NCBI RefSeq assembly: GCF_004028095.1
Contig: NZ_SBHM01000007.1
Span: 1,984,001-2,048,000, forward strand
Source: Paenarthrobacter ureafaciens
Lineage (GTDB): Bacteria; Actinomycetota; Actinomycetes; Actinomycetales; Micrococcaceae
Direction: 5' to 3'
DNA length: 64,000 nt
Below the pieces are notes generated by a model. The model had not been told where the DNA came from and made no database searches. It saw nothing but the letters and a program-made list of their open reading frames with translations. Shown here piece after piece: positions 50,837 through 61,129 of this stretch. The position numbers were made by a program, and so were the translations under genes. Positions within the stretch are counted from its first letter, which is position 1. Every line of letters begins with the position of its first letter.

Positions 50837-52000
50837 CTACTCGATGGGGAACGCCACGCCTTCGCCTATGACACGGAGGCTTAGCTCGGTCCCGGGCTTG
50901 GTGATGGACGCGTTCCAGTGGCGGATGGTGATGATCTCTCCACCGCCGGGGTACCGGTGGCTGTTGCCCGAAGCGCTGCCGTCCGGTGCCCGGTAGTCTC
51001 CGAGCTTGATGCGAACGGTGGTTTCAGGCCCGAAGTAGTCAGTGTCCACCACTACGCCGCGGATAGGACCCTCCGGGGCGATCCGGATCTGTTCCGGCCG
51101 GAGCATGAGCTGGACCTTGCCCTGGGCCGGTGGCCGGCGTACCGGAATCCCGCCCAGGGAACAGGTGGCCAAGGAGCCTTCCATCCACGCATCGAGGAAG
51201 ACTGCGTCTCCAAGGAACTCCGCTGTGGCCCGGTCCGCGGGGCGGGTATAGACGACGAAAGGGTTGCCGATCTGAGCCAGCTTGCCGCCGCGCATGATGG
51301 CCACCTGGTCGGCGAAGGAGAGGGCTTCGGCTTGGTCGTGGGTGACCAGGATAGTGGTTACGCCGGCTTCGTTGAGTACCTTGGCGACGGCCCGGCGGGT
51401 AGCAACGCGCAAGCCGGCATCCAACGCAGAGAAGGGCTCATCCAGCAACATCAGTTCAGGCTCGCGGGCCAGGGCACGGGCAAGGGCCACCCGTTGCTGC
51501 TGGCCGCCGGAAAGCTGGTGCGGCCGGCGCTTTGCCATGGCCGGGTCAAGGGAGACCATGTCGAGCAACCCGGCGACCCGTTCCTTGACCACACGGCGGC
51601 CGCCGTCGAGCTTTCCGGCATCCAGGCCAAAAGCGATGTTCTGCCCCACGGAAAGGTGCGGGAACAGGGCACCGTCCTGGGCCACGTAACCAACTTGGCG
51701 CTTGTGGGCGGGAACCCAGACGTTGCCGTCCGCCACCGGGGTGCCATCAAGTTTGATGGACCCGGTGTCCGGATGCTCGAACCCGGCAATCAAACGCAGC
51801 AGTGTGGTCTTCCCGGAACCGGAGGGCCCCACGATCGCCGTGGTCCCGCCCTTGGCGACCGAAAGGTTGACCCCTTTCAGCACTGACTGCGAACCGAAGT
51901 TCTTGGTGACCTCCGCAATGTCCAAGTGTGGGTTGGTGGAGGAAGCCACCGAGGGTGCCACACGCGGCGCGGGGAGTCGGGAAGGGGATTGTTCGGTCAC
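50837..52000 (-). CDS. fbpC: Ferric iron ABC transporter ATP-binding protein
   Basis: 387 aa, GTG overlapping the permease stop by 4 bp. ABC ATPase with Walker [11 protein letters not shown]-loop [13 protein letters not shown], signature LSGGQQQR, Walker [13 protein letters not shown] and H-loop LVTHDQ; the C-terminal ~130 residues are a regulatory OB-type domain as in FbpC/PotA-class ATPases. Energises the FbpB permease for Fe3+ uptake. Third gene of an iron-box-controlled fbpABC operon. Other substrates of the class (thiamine, 2-aminoethylphosphonate) cannot be excluded, but the binding protein and DtxR-like box favour iron. Confidence 0.92.
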   Translation of the reverse strand: MTEQSPSRLPAPRVAPSVASSTNPHLDIAEVTKNFGSQSVLKGVNLSVAKGGTTAIVGPSGSGKTTLLRLIAGFEHPDTGSIKLDGTPVADGNVWVPAHKRQVGYVAQDGALFPHLSVGQNIAFGLDAGKLDGGRRVVKERVAGLLDMVSLDPAMAKRRPHQLSGGQQQRVALARALAREPELMLLDEPFSALDAGLRVATRRAVAKVLNEAGVTTILVTHDQAEALSFADQVAIMRGGKLAQIGNPFVVYTRPADRATAEFLGDAVFLDAWMEGSLATCSLGGIPVRRPPAQGKVQLMLRPEQIRIAPEGPIRGVVVDTDYFGPETTVRIKLGDYRAPDGSASGNSHRYPGGGEIITIRHWNASITKPGTELSLRVIGEGVAFPIE

Positions 52001-53592
52001 TGTCCGGCAACTTTCTTGGACTGTTGGAAAAGCAGGTAGGTCATGGGTGCCGAGAGCAGGATCATCAGCAGTGCATAGGGGGCTGCGCCGGTGTAGTCGA
52101 TCTCGCTGCTCTTGCTCCAGAACTCCGTGGCGAGGGTCCTGGTGCCGTTCGGCGACAACAGCAGGGTGGCCGTCAGTTCGTTCACGATGGCCAGGAACAC
52201 CAAGGCCGCACCGCCGGCAGCTGCCGGTGCCGAAAGCCGGAGGGTGACCCGGAAGAAGGAGACCAGCGGCGCCTTGCCCAGGGACTGCGCGGCTTCGTCG
52301 AGCTCCTTGGGCGCCTGGGCGAGCCCGGCCCGCAGGTTCACAAGGGCCCGGGGAAGGAACAGCAGCACGTAGGCGGCGATCAGCACCCCGGCGGTCTGGT
52401 ACACGCCCGGCAGCACACGGATGCTCACCGTGACGAAGGCCAGGCCCACCACGATTCCCGGAAGGGAGCTGGTGATGTAGTTGGAAAGTTCCAGCATCTT
52501 GCTGAACCAGCTGGGGCGCCGCACCGCCAGGTAGGCCATGGGGAACGCCACGATGGTGGTGACCAGGGCCCCGACCGCACCGTACACGAGCGTTTGCAGC
52601 AGCGCCGGAATGAACTCATCCGCGGCCCAGACGTCCAGGCCGCCGGCCACAATCCAGCGCAGCACGAACCACACCGGAACTCCGAACGCCAGAACGGTAA
52701 GCGCCAGGAGAGCCAGCTGTGCAGGAACCTGGTAGAGGCCCAGGGGCATGCGGGTTGCCTTGGCCTGCGCCCCGGAACCGATGCGGGCGTAGCGTGCTGT
52801 TCCGCGGCTCCGGACCTCCACGACCAGCAGGATCAGGCACAGGAAGACCAGGACGCTGGCCAGCATGTTTCCCGCGGTGCCATTGAACGTCGACTGGAAC
52901 TGAACCATGATCGCCGTCGTAAAAGTATCGAAGCGGATCATCGCAAAGGCGCCGTATTCGGCCAACAGGTGGAGTGCCACCAGGAGCGCCCCGCCGGACA
53001 TGGCAATCCGGAGCTGCGGCAGGACAACCCGGAAGAAAACAGCCCACGGGCCCAAACCCAGCGATGCAGCGGACTGTTCGATCGCCGGATCCAGGCGGCC
53101 GAGCGTCGCCGCGGCGGGAATGTAGACCAGCGGGAAGTAGGAAAGCGTGGCGATCAGGACGCCGGACCAAATCCCCGCCAGGGACGGCACGGCGGACACC
53201 CACGAGTAGCTGTTCACGAAGGCCGGAATGGCCAGCGGGGCAGCCAGTGCCACCGCCCACCAGCGGTGGCCGCGCAGTTTGGTCCGCTCCACGAGCCATG
53301 CTCCACCCACGCCAAGAACCAGGCAGGCGGGGACCGTAATCACCATCAGCAGGATGGTGTTGAGCAGCAGTTCCGCGACGCGGGGCCGGAAGATGAGTTC
53401 GACGGCGGTGTCCCAGCCCGTCGCGGCGGTCATGTAGACCACGTAGCCCAGCGGCAGAAGTGAAAAGAGCGCCGTCAGGATGGCCAGGACGGACACCGTT
53501 GAGACGCCGAAAGGCGGGCGAGGGCGCTTGCCCTTGCCCGCCGTCGTCGTGCTTCCCGCTTGGGTGCCGGAAGCCGAAAGGTCGGTACTCAC
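51997..53592 (-). CDS. fbpB: Ferric iron ABC transporter permease (fused double permease)
   Basis: 531 aa, GTG 4 bp after the binding-protein stop. About twelve membrane segments in two homologous halves, each with an EAA-type loop ([20 protein letters not shown] and [20 protein letters not shown]), the FbpB/ThiP-like layout in which one chain supplies both permease domains. A polar N-terminal tail of about 25 residues precedes the first segment. Works with the lipoprotein FbpA-like binder and FbpC ATPase. Confidence 0.93.
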   Translation of the reverse strand: MSTDLSASGTQAGSTTTAGKGKRPRPPFGVSTVSVLAILTALFSLLPLGYVVYMTAATGWDTAVELIFRPRVAELLLNTILLMVITVPACLVLGVGGAWLVERTKLRGHRWWAVALAAPLAIPAFVNSYSWVSAVPSLAGIWSGVLIATLSYFPLVYIPAAATLGRLDPAIEQSAASLGLGPWAVFFRVVLPQLRIAMSGGALLVALHLLAEYGAFAMIRFDTFTTAIMVQFQSTFNGTAGNMLASVLVFLCLILLVVEVRSRGTARYARIGSGAQAKATRMPLGLYQVPAQLALLALTVLAFGVPVWFVLRWIVAGGLDVWAADEFIPALLQTLVYGAVGALVTTIVAFPMAYLAVRRPSWFSKMLELSNYITSSLPGIVVGLAFVTVSIRVLPGVYQTAGVLIAAYVLLFLPRALVNLRAGLAQAPKELDEAAQSLGKAPLVSFFRVTLRLSAPAAAGGAALVFLAIVNELTATLLLSPNGTRTLATEFWSKSSEIDYTGAAPYALLMILLSAPMTYLLFQQSKKVAGQ

Positions 53593-53596
53593 GTAG

Positions 53597-54640
53597 TTAC
53601 AGCAGTCCTGCCTTGGTCATCATGTCGGTGACCTTTGTGGAGTTGAGCTTTGCGGGATCAACGGTGGGAGCCTGGAGTTCCTTGATGGGAACCAGCTTCT
53701 CGTTGGCATCAACCCCGGAGGCGATGGCGTACTCGAAGGAGGTGCCGTTCTTCAGGATTTCCTGGCCCTTCTTGCCGGTGATGAACTTCAGGAATGCCTG
53801 CGCGTCCTCAGCGTGCTTGGAGGACTTCAGGACACCGCCGCCGGAAACGGACAGGAAGGCGCCCGGATCCTGGTTCTTGAAGTAGTACGGGGTGACGTTC
53901 TTGGAGTTCTCGCCCGTCTTGGCCTGATCGCCGTAGTAGTAATAGTGGTAGATCAGCGCGCCATCCACTTCACCGGCGTTCACGGCCTTCATGGCGGTGC
54001 TGTTGCCCTTGTAGGCCTTGAAGTTTTCCTTCATGCCCTTGAGCCACTCTTCGGTAGCGGCCTCGCCCTTCAGTTCAAGGAGGGCCGACACGATTGCCTG
54101 GAAGTCGGCGCCGGTGGGGGACGCAGCCCACTTGCCCTTCCACTCAGGGTTGGCCAGGTCCAGCATGGACTTGGGCAGCTTGTCTTCGCTGATCTTGTTC
54201 TTGTCGTACACGAAGACGGTGGAGCGGGCAGCGATGCCGGTCCACTTGTTGGTGGAGGGGCGGAACTCGGCGGGAACCTGGTCGACGGTTGCCTTGTCGA
54301 CGTCGGCAAAGAGACCGGCGTTCTCAACCTGCGCCATTGCGGGTGAGTTCTCGGTCAGGAACACATCGGCCGGGGAAGCTGCGCCTTCCTGGATGATCTG
54401 GTTGGACATTTCGGTGTCCGAGCCCTGGCGGAGGGTGACCTTGATGCCGGTCTCCTTGGTGAAAGCGTCGATCCATTCCTTGGTGAGGCTTTCGTGCTGG
54501 GCGTTGTAGACCGTGATGCCTTCGCCGGAAGCGGATTCGGAGGCGGCCGGGGTGCCGGAGTTGGAGCCACAGGCGGCGAGGCCGAGTGCGGCAGTGGCGG
54601 CGAGAGCGATTCCTGCCAGCGCGTTCTTGCGGAGCTTCAT
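53597..54640 (-). CDS. fbpA: Ferric iron-binding lipoprotein
   Basis: 347 aa, ATG. Lipoprotein signal with lipobox LGLAAC (C24), then a type-2 binding fold of the FbpA/FutA class: [18 protein letters not shown] near the start, and a tyrosine cluster YHYYYYGDQ at the position of the iron-coordinating tyrosines. Captures Fe3+ outside the membrane for the FbpBC importer. First gene of the operon; a DtxR/IdeR-like box lies about 95-110 bp upstream, so expression is probably repressed by iron. Confidence 0.92.
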   Translation of the reverse strand: MKLRKNALAGIALAATAALGLAACGSNSGTPAASESASGEGITVYNAQHESLTKEWIDAFTKETGIKVTLRQGSDTEMSNQIIQEGAASPADVFLTENSPAMAQVENAGLFADVDKATVDQVPAEFRPSTNKWTGIAARSTVFVYDKNKISEDKLPKSMLDLANPEWKGKWAASPTGADFQAIVSALLELKGEAATEEWLKGMKENFKAYKGNSTAMKAVNAGEVDGALIYHYYYYGDQAKTGENSKNVTPYYFKNQDPGAFLSVSGGGVLKSSKHAEDAQAFLKFITGKKGQEILKNGTSFEYAIASGVDANEKLVPIKELQAPTVDPAKLNSTKVTDMMTKAGLL

Positions 54641-54733
54641 GCGGACTTCTTTCTGCGAACAGATGTGGGTGCCCGGAAGTCGGTCCGGGCCTCTGCGGGC
54701 GGCGGGGATTTGGGGGTGCCCGCTGTGAAAAGC

Positions 54734-54752
54734 GTAGGTTAGGCAACCCTTC
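54734..54752 (-). promoter_or_regulatory. DtxR/IdeR-like iron box
   Basis: The + strand reads GTAGGTTAGGCAACCCTTC, matching the 19-bp consensus TTAGGTTAGGCTAACCTAA at 14 positions, with a perfect left half-site. Located upstream of fbpA in the 184-bp gap before the GH76-like gene. Confidence 0.72.
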
Positions 54753-54824
54753 TTTACGAAGCCCTGAAGGCCTTATGTGACAAGGATCACGTCAATTACA
54801 CAAGTATTGCGTGACGTAATTCCC

Positions 54825-55976
54825 CTAGCCCAGCGTTGCGGCCGCTTCCAATGCCATCCAGGCCTGAAGTTGGGTGGAAAGTTCGACGGCGGACCCCTCT
54901 GGATATGTTTCGCCGGCCGGACGCTGTGGATCGGAAGAGAAGATGAGGCGGGGCCTGGAGGCTTCGCGGCCGCCGGGGGTCCGTTCCGAACGACCCGTCC
55001 ACATGGCCTCGGCGGTAGCCAGGACAAGGTCCCTTGCCGCCGAGCGGGTTGACTCCGGGAGCCTGGCGTCCCGGGCGGCCAAGGCCAGGTAGCGCAAGAG
55101 TATTCCGGTGAAGAGGCCGCCATCGCCGGTGCCCTCGCAGCGGACGACGCCGGTACCCGGAAGGGTCAGGCCGCGGCCGATTGCCTCGATCAGCCTCGAC
55201 GCCTGTTCCAGTTCGACTGCTCCGCCCAGTTCCAGAAGCGCGCCGAGTACGGGACCTTGGTTATAGGTGTAGACGGCGCTCTCAAGAACAGGCTCGCCGT
55301 TCCTGATCCGCAGGCCGTCCATATACAGGCCCGTGTCCTGGTTCAGAAGCCTGGTGTTGAGCCACGCCACCAAGGCTTTCGCCTTGTCCCTCTGCCCTGT
55401 CCTGGCAAAATACAGTGCGATCGGAGCCGTGGCGGGCGTGTTCTTGAAATCCCTCGCGGTACTCCAGTAAGTTCCGCCGCCCAGGTCTTCCGTAGCCGCA
55501 GAATCGAACTGCAACGTGAGGCACCTGCGAACGTAGGCGTTGCGGCGCCGTCCGGGCTTGCGGGTCTCCCGGGCCAGTTCCTCCAGCCTGAACGTCGACA
55601 GCGCGAGCCAAGCCATGTCGTCATAGAAATGGTTGACGAAGCGGAAACGGTTCCGGAGCCGGATGGTGGTCACCAGCCGGGAAGCGAGCCTGCCCGCGCT
55701 GGGGCGGGAGGCGCCGTCGAACCTTGCTCCCGAGGCGAGTTCCCTGCGGCCCGCGTCCACCAGGCAATCCACATAATGGGCCTGCCACCAGTAGTGCCAT
55801 GGGCCGAAGAGGCTGAACCTGCCCGGAAAGCTGACGGCGCCGATGTGGGTGCCGGGCAGGAAGAAGAGCCGCTTTCCGAAAGTTCGCGTCACGGAACGCG
55901 CTGCAGCGTCGGCCCGTTCTCCCCATACTGCTGCCGGTACTGCGGACAGGGGTGGTTCTGCGCTCGTGCTGGGCAT
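54825..55976 (-). CDS. Glycoside hydrolase family 76-like protein
   Basis: 383 aa, ATG. An (alpha/alpha)6-barrel protein with the GH76 double-aspartate motif FYDDMAWLAL and the YTYNQGPVLGALLEL segment, typical of endo-alpha-1,6-mannanases. No signal peptide or lipobox is visible, so it seems cytoplasmic, unlike classical GH76 mannanases. It may trim internal mannan or glycolipid precursors, or be non-catalytic. Lies upstream of fbpA on the same strand; 184 bp with an iron box separate them. Confidence 0.83.
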   Translation of the reverse strand: MPSTSAEPPLSAVPAAVWGERADAAARSVTRTFGKRLFFLPGTHIGAVSFPGRFSLFGPWHYWWQAHYVDCLVDAGRRELASGARFDGASRPSAGRLASRLVTTIRLRNRFRFVNHFYDDMAWLALSTFRLEELARETRKPGRRRNAYVRRCLTLQFDSAATEDLGGGTYWSTARDFKNTPATAPIALYFARTGQRDKAKALVAWLNTRLLNQDTGLYMDGLRIRNGEPVLESAVYTYNQGPVLGALLELGGAVELEQASRLIEAIGRGLTLPGTGVVRCEGTGDGGLFTGILLRYLALAARDARLPESTRSAARDLVLATAEAMWTGRSERTPGGREASRPRLIFSSDPQRPAGETYPEGSAVELSTQLQAWMALEAAATLG

Positions 55977-56069
55977 GGATCAAGCCTAGCGGGGAGGAAG
56001 TGACGTGCGCCGGGCCGGGATTCCAGTTAACATGCATTAACGGATTTGGGTCTGCATCAAGGAGGATGG

Positions 56070-56861
56070 ATGGACATCAAAGGCACGGTTGCGCTGGTAA
56101 CAGGGGGAGCCTCGGGGCTGGGCGCGGCCACCGCGAGGAGGCTATTCGACGCCGGAGCTTCGGTGGTGCTGGTGGACCTGCCCCAGTCAGCCGGGGAGGA
56201 ATACGCCGCTGCATTGAACGCCACGTCCTCCGGGCAGCAAGCAGTTTTCTCGGCTGCCGACGTCACCGACGAAGCCCAAATCCAGGCCGCCATCGATGCC
56301 GCGGCGGCCCTGGGCACCCTCCGGATCGTGGTCAATTGCGCCGGAATCGCAACGCCCGGCAAGGTCCTTGGCCGCGACGGCGTGCTACCCCTCGAGGCTT
56401 TCAACAAGGTCATCCACGTCAACCTCGTGGGGACCTTCAACGTGGTGCGGCTCGCTGCCGCCGCCATGGTGCAGAACGAACCGGTTACAACCGAGCTAGG
56501 TGGCCCGGAGCGCGGAGTCATCATCAACACCGCCTCCGTGGCGGCATTCGAAGGGCAGATCGGGCAGCCGGCTTATGCGGCGTCCAAGGGCGCCGTTGCG
56601 GCAATGACACTGCCTCTCGCCCGCGAATTCGCGCGTTCGCTGATCCGGGTAGCAACGATCGCGCCCGGCATCTTCGAGACGCCCATGATGGCCGGCCTGC
56701 CGCCGGCAGCACAGGAATCCCTGGGCCAGCAGGTGCCCCACCCCGCCCGGTTGGGCCGGCCCGCCGAGTACGCCAACCTGGCAGCGCACATCGTGGAGAA
56801 TGCCATGATCAACGGCGAAACCATCCGGCTTGATGGCGCCATCCGCATGGGGCTCAAATGA
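56070..56861 (+). CDS. SDR-family dehydrogenase (3-hydroxyacyl-CoA dehydrogenase type II-like)
   Basis: 263 aa; ATG at 56070 directly after AAGGAGG; an in-frame upstream start lacks a ribosome site. NAD-binding [16 protein letters not shown]-equivalent VNCAGIA, and catalytic S...Y-x3-K in [21 protein letters not shown]. Length and spacing match HSD10-type 3-hydroxyacyl-CoA dehydrogenases of branched-chain or fatty-acyl-CoA breakdown. Overlaps the acyl-CoA dehydrogenase gene by 4 bp, so the two form a beta-oxidation-type pair. Confidence 0.9.
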   Translation: MDIKGTVALVTGGASGLGAATARRLFDAGASVVLVDLPQSAGEEYAAALNATSSGQQAVFSAADVTDEAQIQAAIDAAAALGTLRIVVNCAGIATPGKVLGRDGVLPLEAFNKVIHVNLVGTFNVVRLAAAAMVQNEPVTTELGGPERGVIINTASVAAFEGQIGQPAYAASKGAVAAMTLPLAREFARSLIRVATIAPGIFETPMMAGLPPAAQESLGQQVPHPARLGRPAEYANLAAHIVENAMINGETIRLDGAIRMGLK

Positions 56862-58075
56862 TGGGCGAGGAACTCCCCGCGGCAGACTTCTTTGACTTCG
56901 AATCGCTCCTCAGCGTCCAGGAACAACGCAAGCTCAAGGAGCTGCGGGCGTTCCTCGACACCGAGATCGCACCCTACGCCGGCCAGTGGTGGGACCGCGC
57001 GGAGTTCCCTGAGCACATCCTTCCCAAGCTGGCGGCACTGCGTCTGAGTGCACCCGCCCAGCGCGGTTACACGCACCTCTTCGCTGGGCTGGTCATCGCG
57101 GAGATGACCCGTGTTGACACCTCAATTGCGACGTTCTTCATGGTGCACCACGATCTCTTCGTTGAGTCCCTCTACGACTTTGGCAGTGACGCCCAGCAGG
57201 ACCGCTACCTCGACGACGCCTCCAACCTCCGCACCACCGGCGCCTTCGCCTTGACCGAGCCGGATCACGGATCCGACGTCGCCGGCGGCATGGAGACCAC
57301 CGCCCGGCGCGTCGCCAGGCCAGAGTCCGACGGCGGCGACTACTGGGTGATCAATGGCGCCAAGCGCTGGATCGGCAACGGGACGTTTTGTGACTACATG
57401 CTGGTGTGGGCCAAGGACGAGGGGGACGGTTCGATCCGGGGCTTCATTGTGGACGCCTCGTTGCCGGGAATCACTCGGACCCGCATCGAGAATAAAGTGG
57501 CCCTGCGAACCGTCCAGAACGCCGACATCCGGTTCGAGGATGTGCAGGTCCTGGAAGCCGACCGGTTCGAAGGAATCAGTAGCTTCGCCGACACCAACCA
57601 TCTCCTGAGGGGCTCCCGGATCATGGTGGCCTGGCAGGCCGTTGGGCAGCAGTTGGCAGCCTTCGACATCGCCCGGCAGTACGCCGTGGAACGCACTCAG
57701 TTCGGCAGGCCTCTCGCAAGGTTCCAACTCATCCAGCAACAGCTGGTGAACATGCTGGGCAATGCCACCGCCAGCATGGGAATGATGGTCCGTATTGCCC
57801 AACTCCAGGAGGGGATCTTCACTGACGCCCACGGCGTGCGGCATGGTGGGGCTGACATGGCACAAGTTGCCCTGGCCAAGGCATACTGCAGCGCACGGAT
57901 GCGGGAAACCGTCGCGATGGGCCGGTCCATCCTGGGTGGAAACGGTATTGTGACCGATTTCGGCATGGCCAAGGTCTTCGCGGATGCCGAGGCGATCTTT
58001 ACCTACGAAGGTTCCTTTGAGATCAACTCTTTGATTGTGGGCCGTGCGGTGACGGGACACTCGGCGATCGTTTGA
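56858..58075 (+). CDS. Acyl-CoA dehydrogenase (glutaryl-CoA dehydrogenase-like)
   Basis: 405 aa, ATG overlapping the SDR stop (ATGA). FAD flavoprotein fold: N-terminal helical domain, [20 protein letters not shown] and [20 protein letters not shown] in the middle domain, [20 protein letters not shown], and the catalytic glutamate in [20 protein letters not shown]. The C-terminal arrangement is closest to glutaryl-CoA dehydrogenases. Introduces the alpha-beta double bond that, after hydration, gives the SDR's substrate; the hydratase and CoA ligase are not in the window. Confidence 0.92.
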   Translation: MMGEELPAADFFDFESLLSVQEQRKLKELRAFLDTEIAPYAGQWWDRAEFPEHILPKLAALRLSAPAQRGYTHLFAGLVIAEMTRVDTSIATFFMVHHDLFVESLYDFGSDAQQDRYLDDASNLRTTGAFALTEPDHGSDVAGGMETTARRVARPESDGGDYWVINGAKRWIGNGTFCDYMLVWAKDEGDGSIRGFIVDASLPGITRTRIENKVALRTVQNADIRFEDVQVLEADRFEGISSFADTNHLLRGSRIMVAWQAVGQQLAAFDIARQYAVERTQFGRPLARFQLIQQQLVNMLGNATASMGMMVRIAQLQEGIFTDAHGVRHGGADMAQVALAKAYCSARMRETVAMGRSILGGNGIVTDFGMAKVFADAEAIFTYEGSFEINSLIVGRAVTGHSAIV

Positions 58076-58146
58076 CGGAGTGGTCCGGCCGGCGTTGTGG
58101 GTCTGCGGGTTCGCTGCTGGCCTGCGTTGGTGCGCGTTGGTCCCCG

Positions 58147-58971
58147 TTAGTCCGCGGGGAGCTTTTCGCCCGCCTCAACGCGAACATCGATCGAGTTGCC
58201 ACGGACGGGCATGGGGCAGGTGCCATAGGGCGTGAACGCGCTGGGGTAGTTGATGGCACGGTTGAAATCGATGATCACCGAACCGTCCGGGCGAGGCTTG
58301 GGAATGAAGACCTTGCGCCACTCGTCCGTGGTGTCTCCATTGGTCTCGTCGTGGAAGGTCACGTTGAGGGCACCCAGCTTCTCGGCTTCTGCATGCAGCC
58401 TGACCTCGTGCGCTATCCCGGGCACGTGGAACACCACTTCGCCAACGGACACATGCACACCGTCTACCAACGGGTTTGCTGTGCCGATGGGAACCTCCAC
58501 CGGATTCTCATACGCCTCGAACCTCCCGCTGATCACCCATTCCGGGTTGAAGGGGTAGGTGGGGACGCCGGAGAACTCCGTGTAGACGGCGGAGCCGTTG
58601 TCACGCGTGCGGATGGCGTACTTGTCCGCACGCATGGCCAACTCCACGACCACCTGAGTGCCGTCCAACCCGCCGTACTGAACCCAGTTCAGCGACTCCT
58701 CGTCCTGGAGGGTTTCTGAGTAGGTCCCTATTACAGGGTCACCCGAGGAAACAAACGTCAACCCGTCTTCCGCCGCGGCCGTCAGCGTCGCGGAGGCCCC
58801 GTCGGTGGACCAAAACCCCGGGACCAGCTCAAGGGGTTCGGGGACTGACCCCAACCACTGGAAGGACGTGAGCGTCAGCCATCCGTGGTCGGCCGCCAAC
58901 GCGGCGTTGCGGCCTGCCCGGAACCTCTCCCAGCGTGCCAGTTGTTGATCAGCCGTGGTGGGCGCGCTCAT
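58147..58971 (-). CDS. DUF1684 domain protein
   Basis: 274 aa; ATG at 58971 with AGGAG 4-5 nt upstream. Begins with a short helix (ARWERFRAGRNAALAADHGW) followed by beta-rich sequence. The C-terminus carries the DUF1684 signature IIDFNRAINYPSAFTPYGTC and NSIDVRVEAGEKLP. Widespread in actinobacteria and Bacteroidetes; biochemical function unknown. Converges on the acyl-CoA dehydrogenase with a 71-bp gap in which no strong hairpin was seen. Confidence 0.88.
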   Translation of the reverse strand: MSAPTTADQQLARWERFRAGRNAALAADHGWLTLTSFQWLGSVPEPLELVPGFWSTDGASATLTAAAEDGLTFVSSGDPVIGTYSETLQDEESLNWVQYGGLDGTQVVVELAMRADKYAIRTRDNGSAVYTEFSGVPTYPFNPEWVISGRFEAYENPVEVPIGTANPLVDGVHVSVGEVVFHVPGIAHEVRLHAEAEKLGALNVTFHDETNGDTTDEWRKVFIPKPRPDGSVIIDFNRAINYPSAFTPYGTCPMPVRGNSIDVRVEAGEKLPAD

Positions 58972-59107
58972 GGTTCTCCTCAGTTCCTTGACTGTTCTCC
59001 ATGGATTGGAGGACTTCAACCGTACGGACAAACCGTGGTGCAGGGGTAAAAATTCCTTTCCCTTTTTCAGCTACCCCCACCTTAATTTCGTGGCTGCTTA
59101 AATGGAG

Positions 59108-59146
59108 CGGCTCGCGCTGGCCCCCAATACATGCCAGCGCGAGCCG
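59108..59146 (-). terminator. Hairpin terminator of the surface-protein gene
   Basis: Perfect 13-bp stem (59108-59120 with 59134-59146, CGGCTCGCGCTGG and complement) around a 13-nt loop, 16 bp beyond the surface-protein stop, followed on the minus strand by CTCCATTTAAG. The remainder of 58972-59107 is AT-rich and should hold the DUF1684 promoter. Confidence 0.75.
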
Positions 59147-59162
59147 GATCGTGGCAACGCCC

Positions 59163-60521
59163 TTAGTGCGAACGACGCTGCGACGACCGCCGTGCTGCGC
59201 CGAAGGCGAGCAGTGAACCCAATGCCAACAAGGCGGCTGCGGCGAAGACAAAGGCCGGACCGTTGGCTCCCGTGCTGGCCAGTTCAGTGTCGTCCTGGAC
59301 CTTCTTTGGCTGTTCCGGCGTTTGGCTCGGAGCCTCGACTGCGGGTGTTGTCACCGGCGTGGAGGGCGTCGGAGCCGAGGTGCTGGGCTCGGCTGTTGCG
59401 GGTTCCGTCATGGTGGGTGTGGGCATGGGCGTGGTCGGCGTAGGCGTCGGTGTCGGCGTGGCGGTGGTGGGTGTTGGGGTGGGCGTGGGTGTGCTGCTGG
59501 AGCGCGTAGGCGTAGGCGTCGGCGTGGCTGTGGTCGGCGTGGGCGTGGGCGTCGGAGTGGCGGTGCCGTCGCCGGTTCCTTCGGCGCTGGTCCGTCGGGT
59601 TTCTGCGCCGACCGGATTTTCGATGCCGTCGATCGTCACAGTGCCGGTGTTCGTGTAGGCATCCAACGTCGCATCCGTAACCTCGGTGACGACGAAAAGC
59701 TCAACGCGTTCCCCTCTGGGAAGACCCGTCCACGTCACCGTTACTTCCTGCGGTGTGCACTCGATAACAGCGGGGTAGCGATCGGTTTCCATGGGATCGG
59801 TGACGTTGCCGTTTGCGTTGACGGTTCGGCCAACGCGCGGTGTGACGTCGTCACAGTCAATTTCCATCCCTGCGGAAGGAGTATCCGTCACCGTCACGTC
59901 ATTTGAACGCGAGGGCATGGGCGGCATGTAAATGATGGACTCGAGCCGTGTCTGACCCGCATCAGCCCACCACATCGCCTTGCCTGCAGATTCCGGTGCC
60001 GGCGTGCAGTCGGTGACGCAGGGGGTGACGGTTACAGGTACACGGACAACACGATCGCCAACGGTGAATTCCAGTTGCTCGCGTTCCTCATCACCCGGAA
60101 CCTCCGCGTAACGCGTCGAGAAGTTGCACGTGCCGCGCACCTTAAGCGGGTGCGTGGCAACGAAGTCAGTCAGGGTAAAGACCACCAATCCCGAGTCATC
60201 GGCCACCGCGGTGGCAACAGTTTCGCCTTCGGGATTGTCCAGGTCAAACGATGCTGCGCCGAACCAGCGAAGCTCTTGGGGCAGCTGCATTTGGAAGGTG
60301 TCCCCGGGCTGCGAGTGGTCCGGCACGCTCCACTCGCAGGTCAGATCGACCTGGTCCCATTGGCTTGTCACTACGGAGTTTGTGCTGATGCTGATGCTGG
60401 CTCCGGGAATATTTGCAGCAGTGGCCGGCTGCGCAGCCCAGACCAGCGCTAGAGAGGTCAGGAAGACAGCCAGAAATGCGGCCATCAACGCGGTGGTCTT
60501 CATGTGAAGCGGTTTATTCAT
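59163..60521 (-). CDS. Sortase-anchored surface protein with Thr/Pro stalk
   Basis: 452 aa, ATG (a second in-frame ATG is 18 bp in). Signal peptide (about residues 1-36, ending ATAA), then two beta-sandwich, adhesin-like modules (about 37-180 and 185-315; cysteines in TCEW, TCNF, VTPCVTDCTP and IDCDD may form disulfides). A ~95-residue stalk of TPTPTP repeats follows, then the sorting signal LASTG (414-418), a hydrophobic segment and a basic tail (RRSSQRRSH). LAxTG is typical of class E sortase substrates. Likely displayed on the cell wall; a colonisation or adhesion role is inference. Confidence 0.88.
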   Translation of the reverse strand: MNKPLHMKTTALMAAFLAVFLTSLALVWAAQPATAANIPGASISISTNSVVTSQWDQVDLTCEWSVPDHSQPGDTFQMQLPQELRWFGAASFDLDNPEGETVATAVADDSGLVVFTLTDFVATHPLKVRGTCNFSTRYAEVPGDEEREQLEFTVGDRVVRVPVTVTPCVTDCTPAPESAGKAMWWADAGQTRLESIIYMPPMPSRSNDVTVTDTPSAGMEIDCDDVTPRVGRTVNANGNVTDPMETDRYPAVIECTPQEVTVTWTGLPRGERVELFVVTEVTDATLDAYTNTGTVTIDGIENPVGAETRRTSAEGTGDGTATPTPTPTPTTATPTPTPTRSSSTPTPTPTPTTATPTPTPTPTTPMPTPTMTEPATAEPSTSAPTPSTPVTTPAVEAPSQTPEQPKKVQDDTELASTGANGPAFVFAAAALLALGSLLAFGAARRSSQRRSH

Positions 60522-60613
60522 TTTTTTGGGAAGTCCTTAGCATCCTCGAAAGATTTTCGTCATTAATGAGTGGTCGCTTGAGGATGATCATGACGCCAGG
60601 TTCCAGGTTTTGC

Positions 60614-61129
60614 TCAGATGGACTCCGGGCGGGAATTTGTGGACGTGGTTGCCCCTGCGTCGACTGAGAAAGGCAGGAACTTCACCCTTGCCGGGCTGAG
60701 GACTCCTTCCCCGAGGGACTCCACGGCGATCTTGCAGTTCAGAAGACGCCCCAGGCTGAAAGCCGAGAGCGGCAGTAACACGTGGACTGAAGAATTCTGG
60801 TACATGGCCGTGGCGCCAGTTCCCTTGAGTTCGGCCTGGACCGTATCCCCAAGCAGCGCCAACAGGGTCCAGCAGTGGCTGCGGCCACCCTGTGGTTCGG
60901 GGAGGTCGATGACGGCCACGGCGTGCGGCCCTGCGCCCGGATCTTCGACGGAGACTTCGTGGATCCGACGCTGGAAGTGGGCTGGTGTGGCGAGTCCTGT
61001 GTAGACGTCGGTGCACGAGATGGGCGGGACCGTTTCGGACACCTCCGCCCAGCCCTCTGCCAGGGACTGGAGTGCGTCGATATCCAGTGTTTGGTCAGCA
61101 GCAACAAAGAGGGCCCGGAAGTCAGTCAT
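60614..61129 (-). CDS. Degenerate GGDEF-domain protein
   Basis: 171 aa from ATG 61129 (MTDFRALFVAADQTL); the start is uncertain, with ATG 61189 possible. The pattern DVYTGLATPAHFQRRIHEV followed by HAVAVIDL and TAMYQNSSVHVLLPLSAF aligns with a diguanylate cyclase fold (DxLTGLxNRxxF ... RxGGDEFxxLLP). The active-site GGDEF is replaced by QNSSV (111-115), and metal and substrate residues are absent, so it cannot be a cyclase; it may be a structural or sensory relict. Lies between the sortase-anchored gene and the divergent membrane sigma factor. Confidence 0.6.
   Translation of the reverse strand: MTDFRALFVAADQTLDIDALQSLAEGWAEVSETVPPISCTDVYTGLATPAHFQRRIHEVSVEDPGAGPHAVAVIDLPEPQGGRSHCWTLLALLGDTVQAELKGTGATAMYQNSSVHVLLPLSAFSLGRLLNCKIAVESLGEGVLSPARVKFLPFSVDAGATTSTNSRPESI

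Noticed and set aside
59400..59570. GT-rich repeats considered as a phase-variable tract
   Set aside because: They encode the TPTPTP stalk, are imperfect and in frame, and are explained by protein composition.
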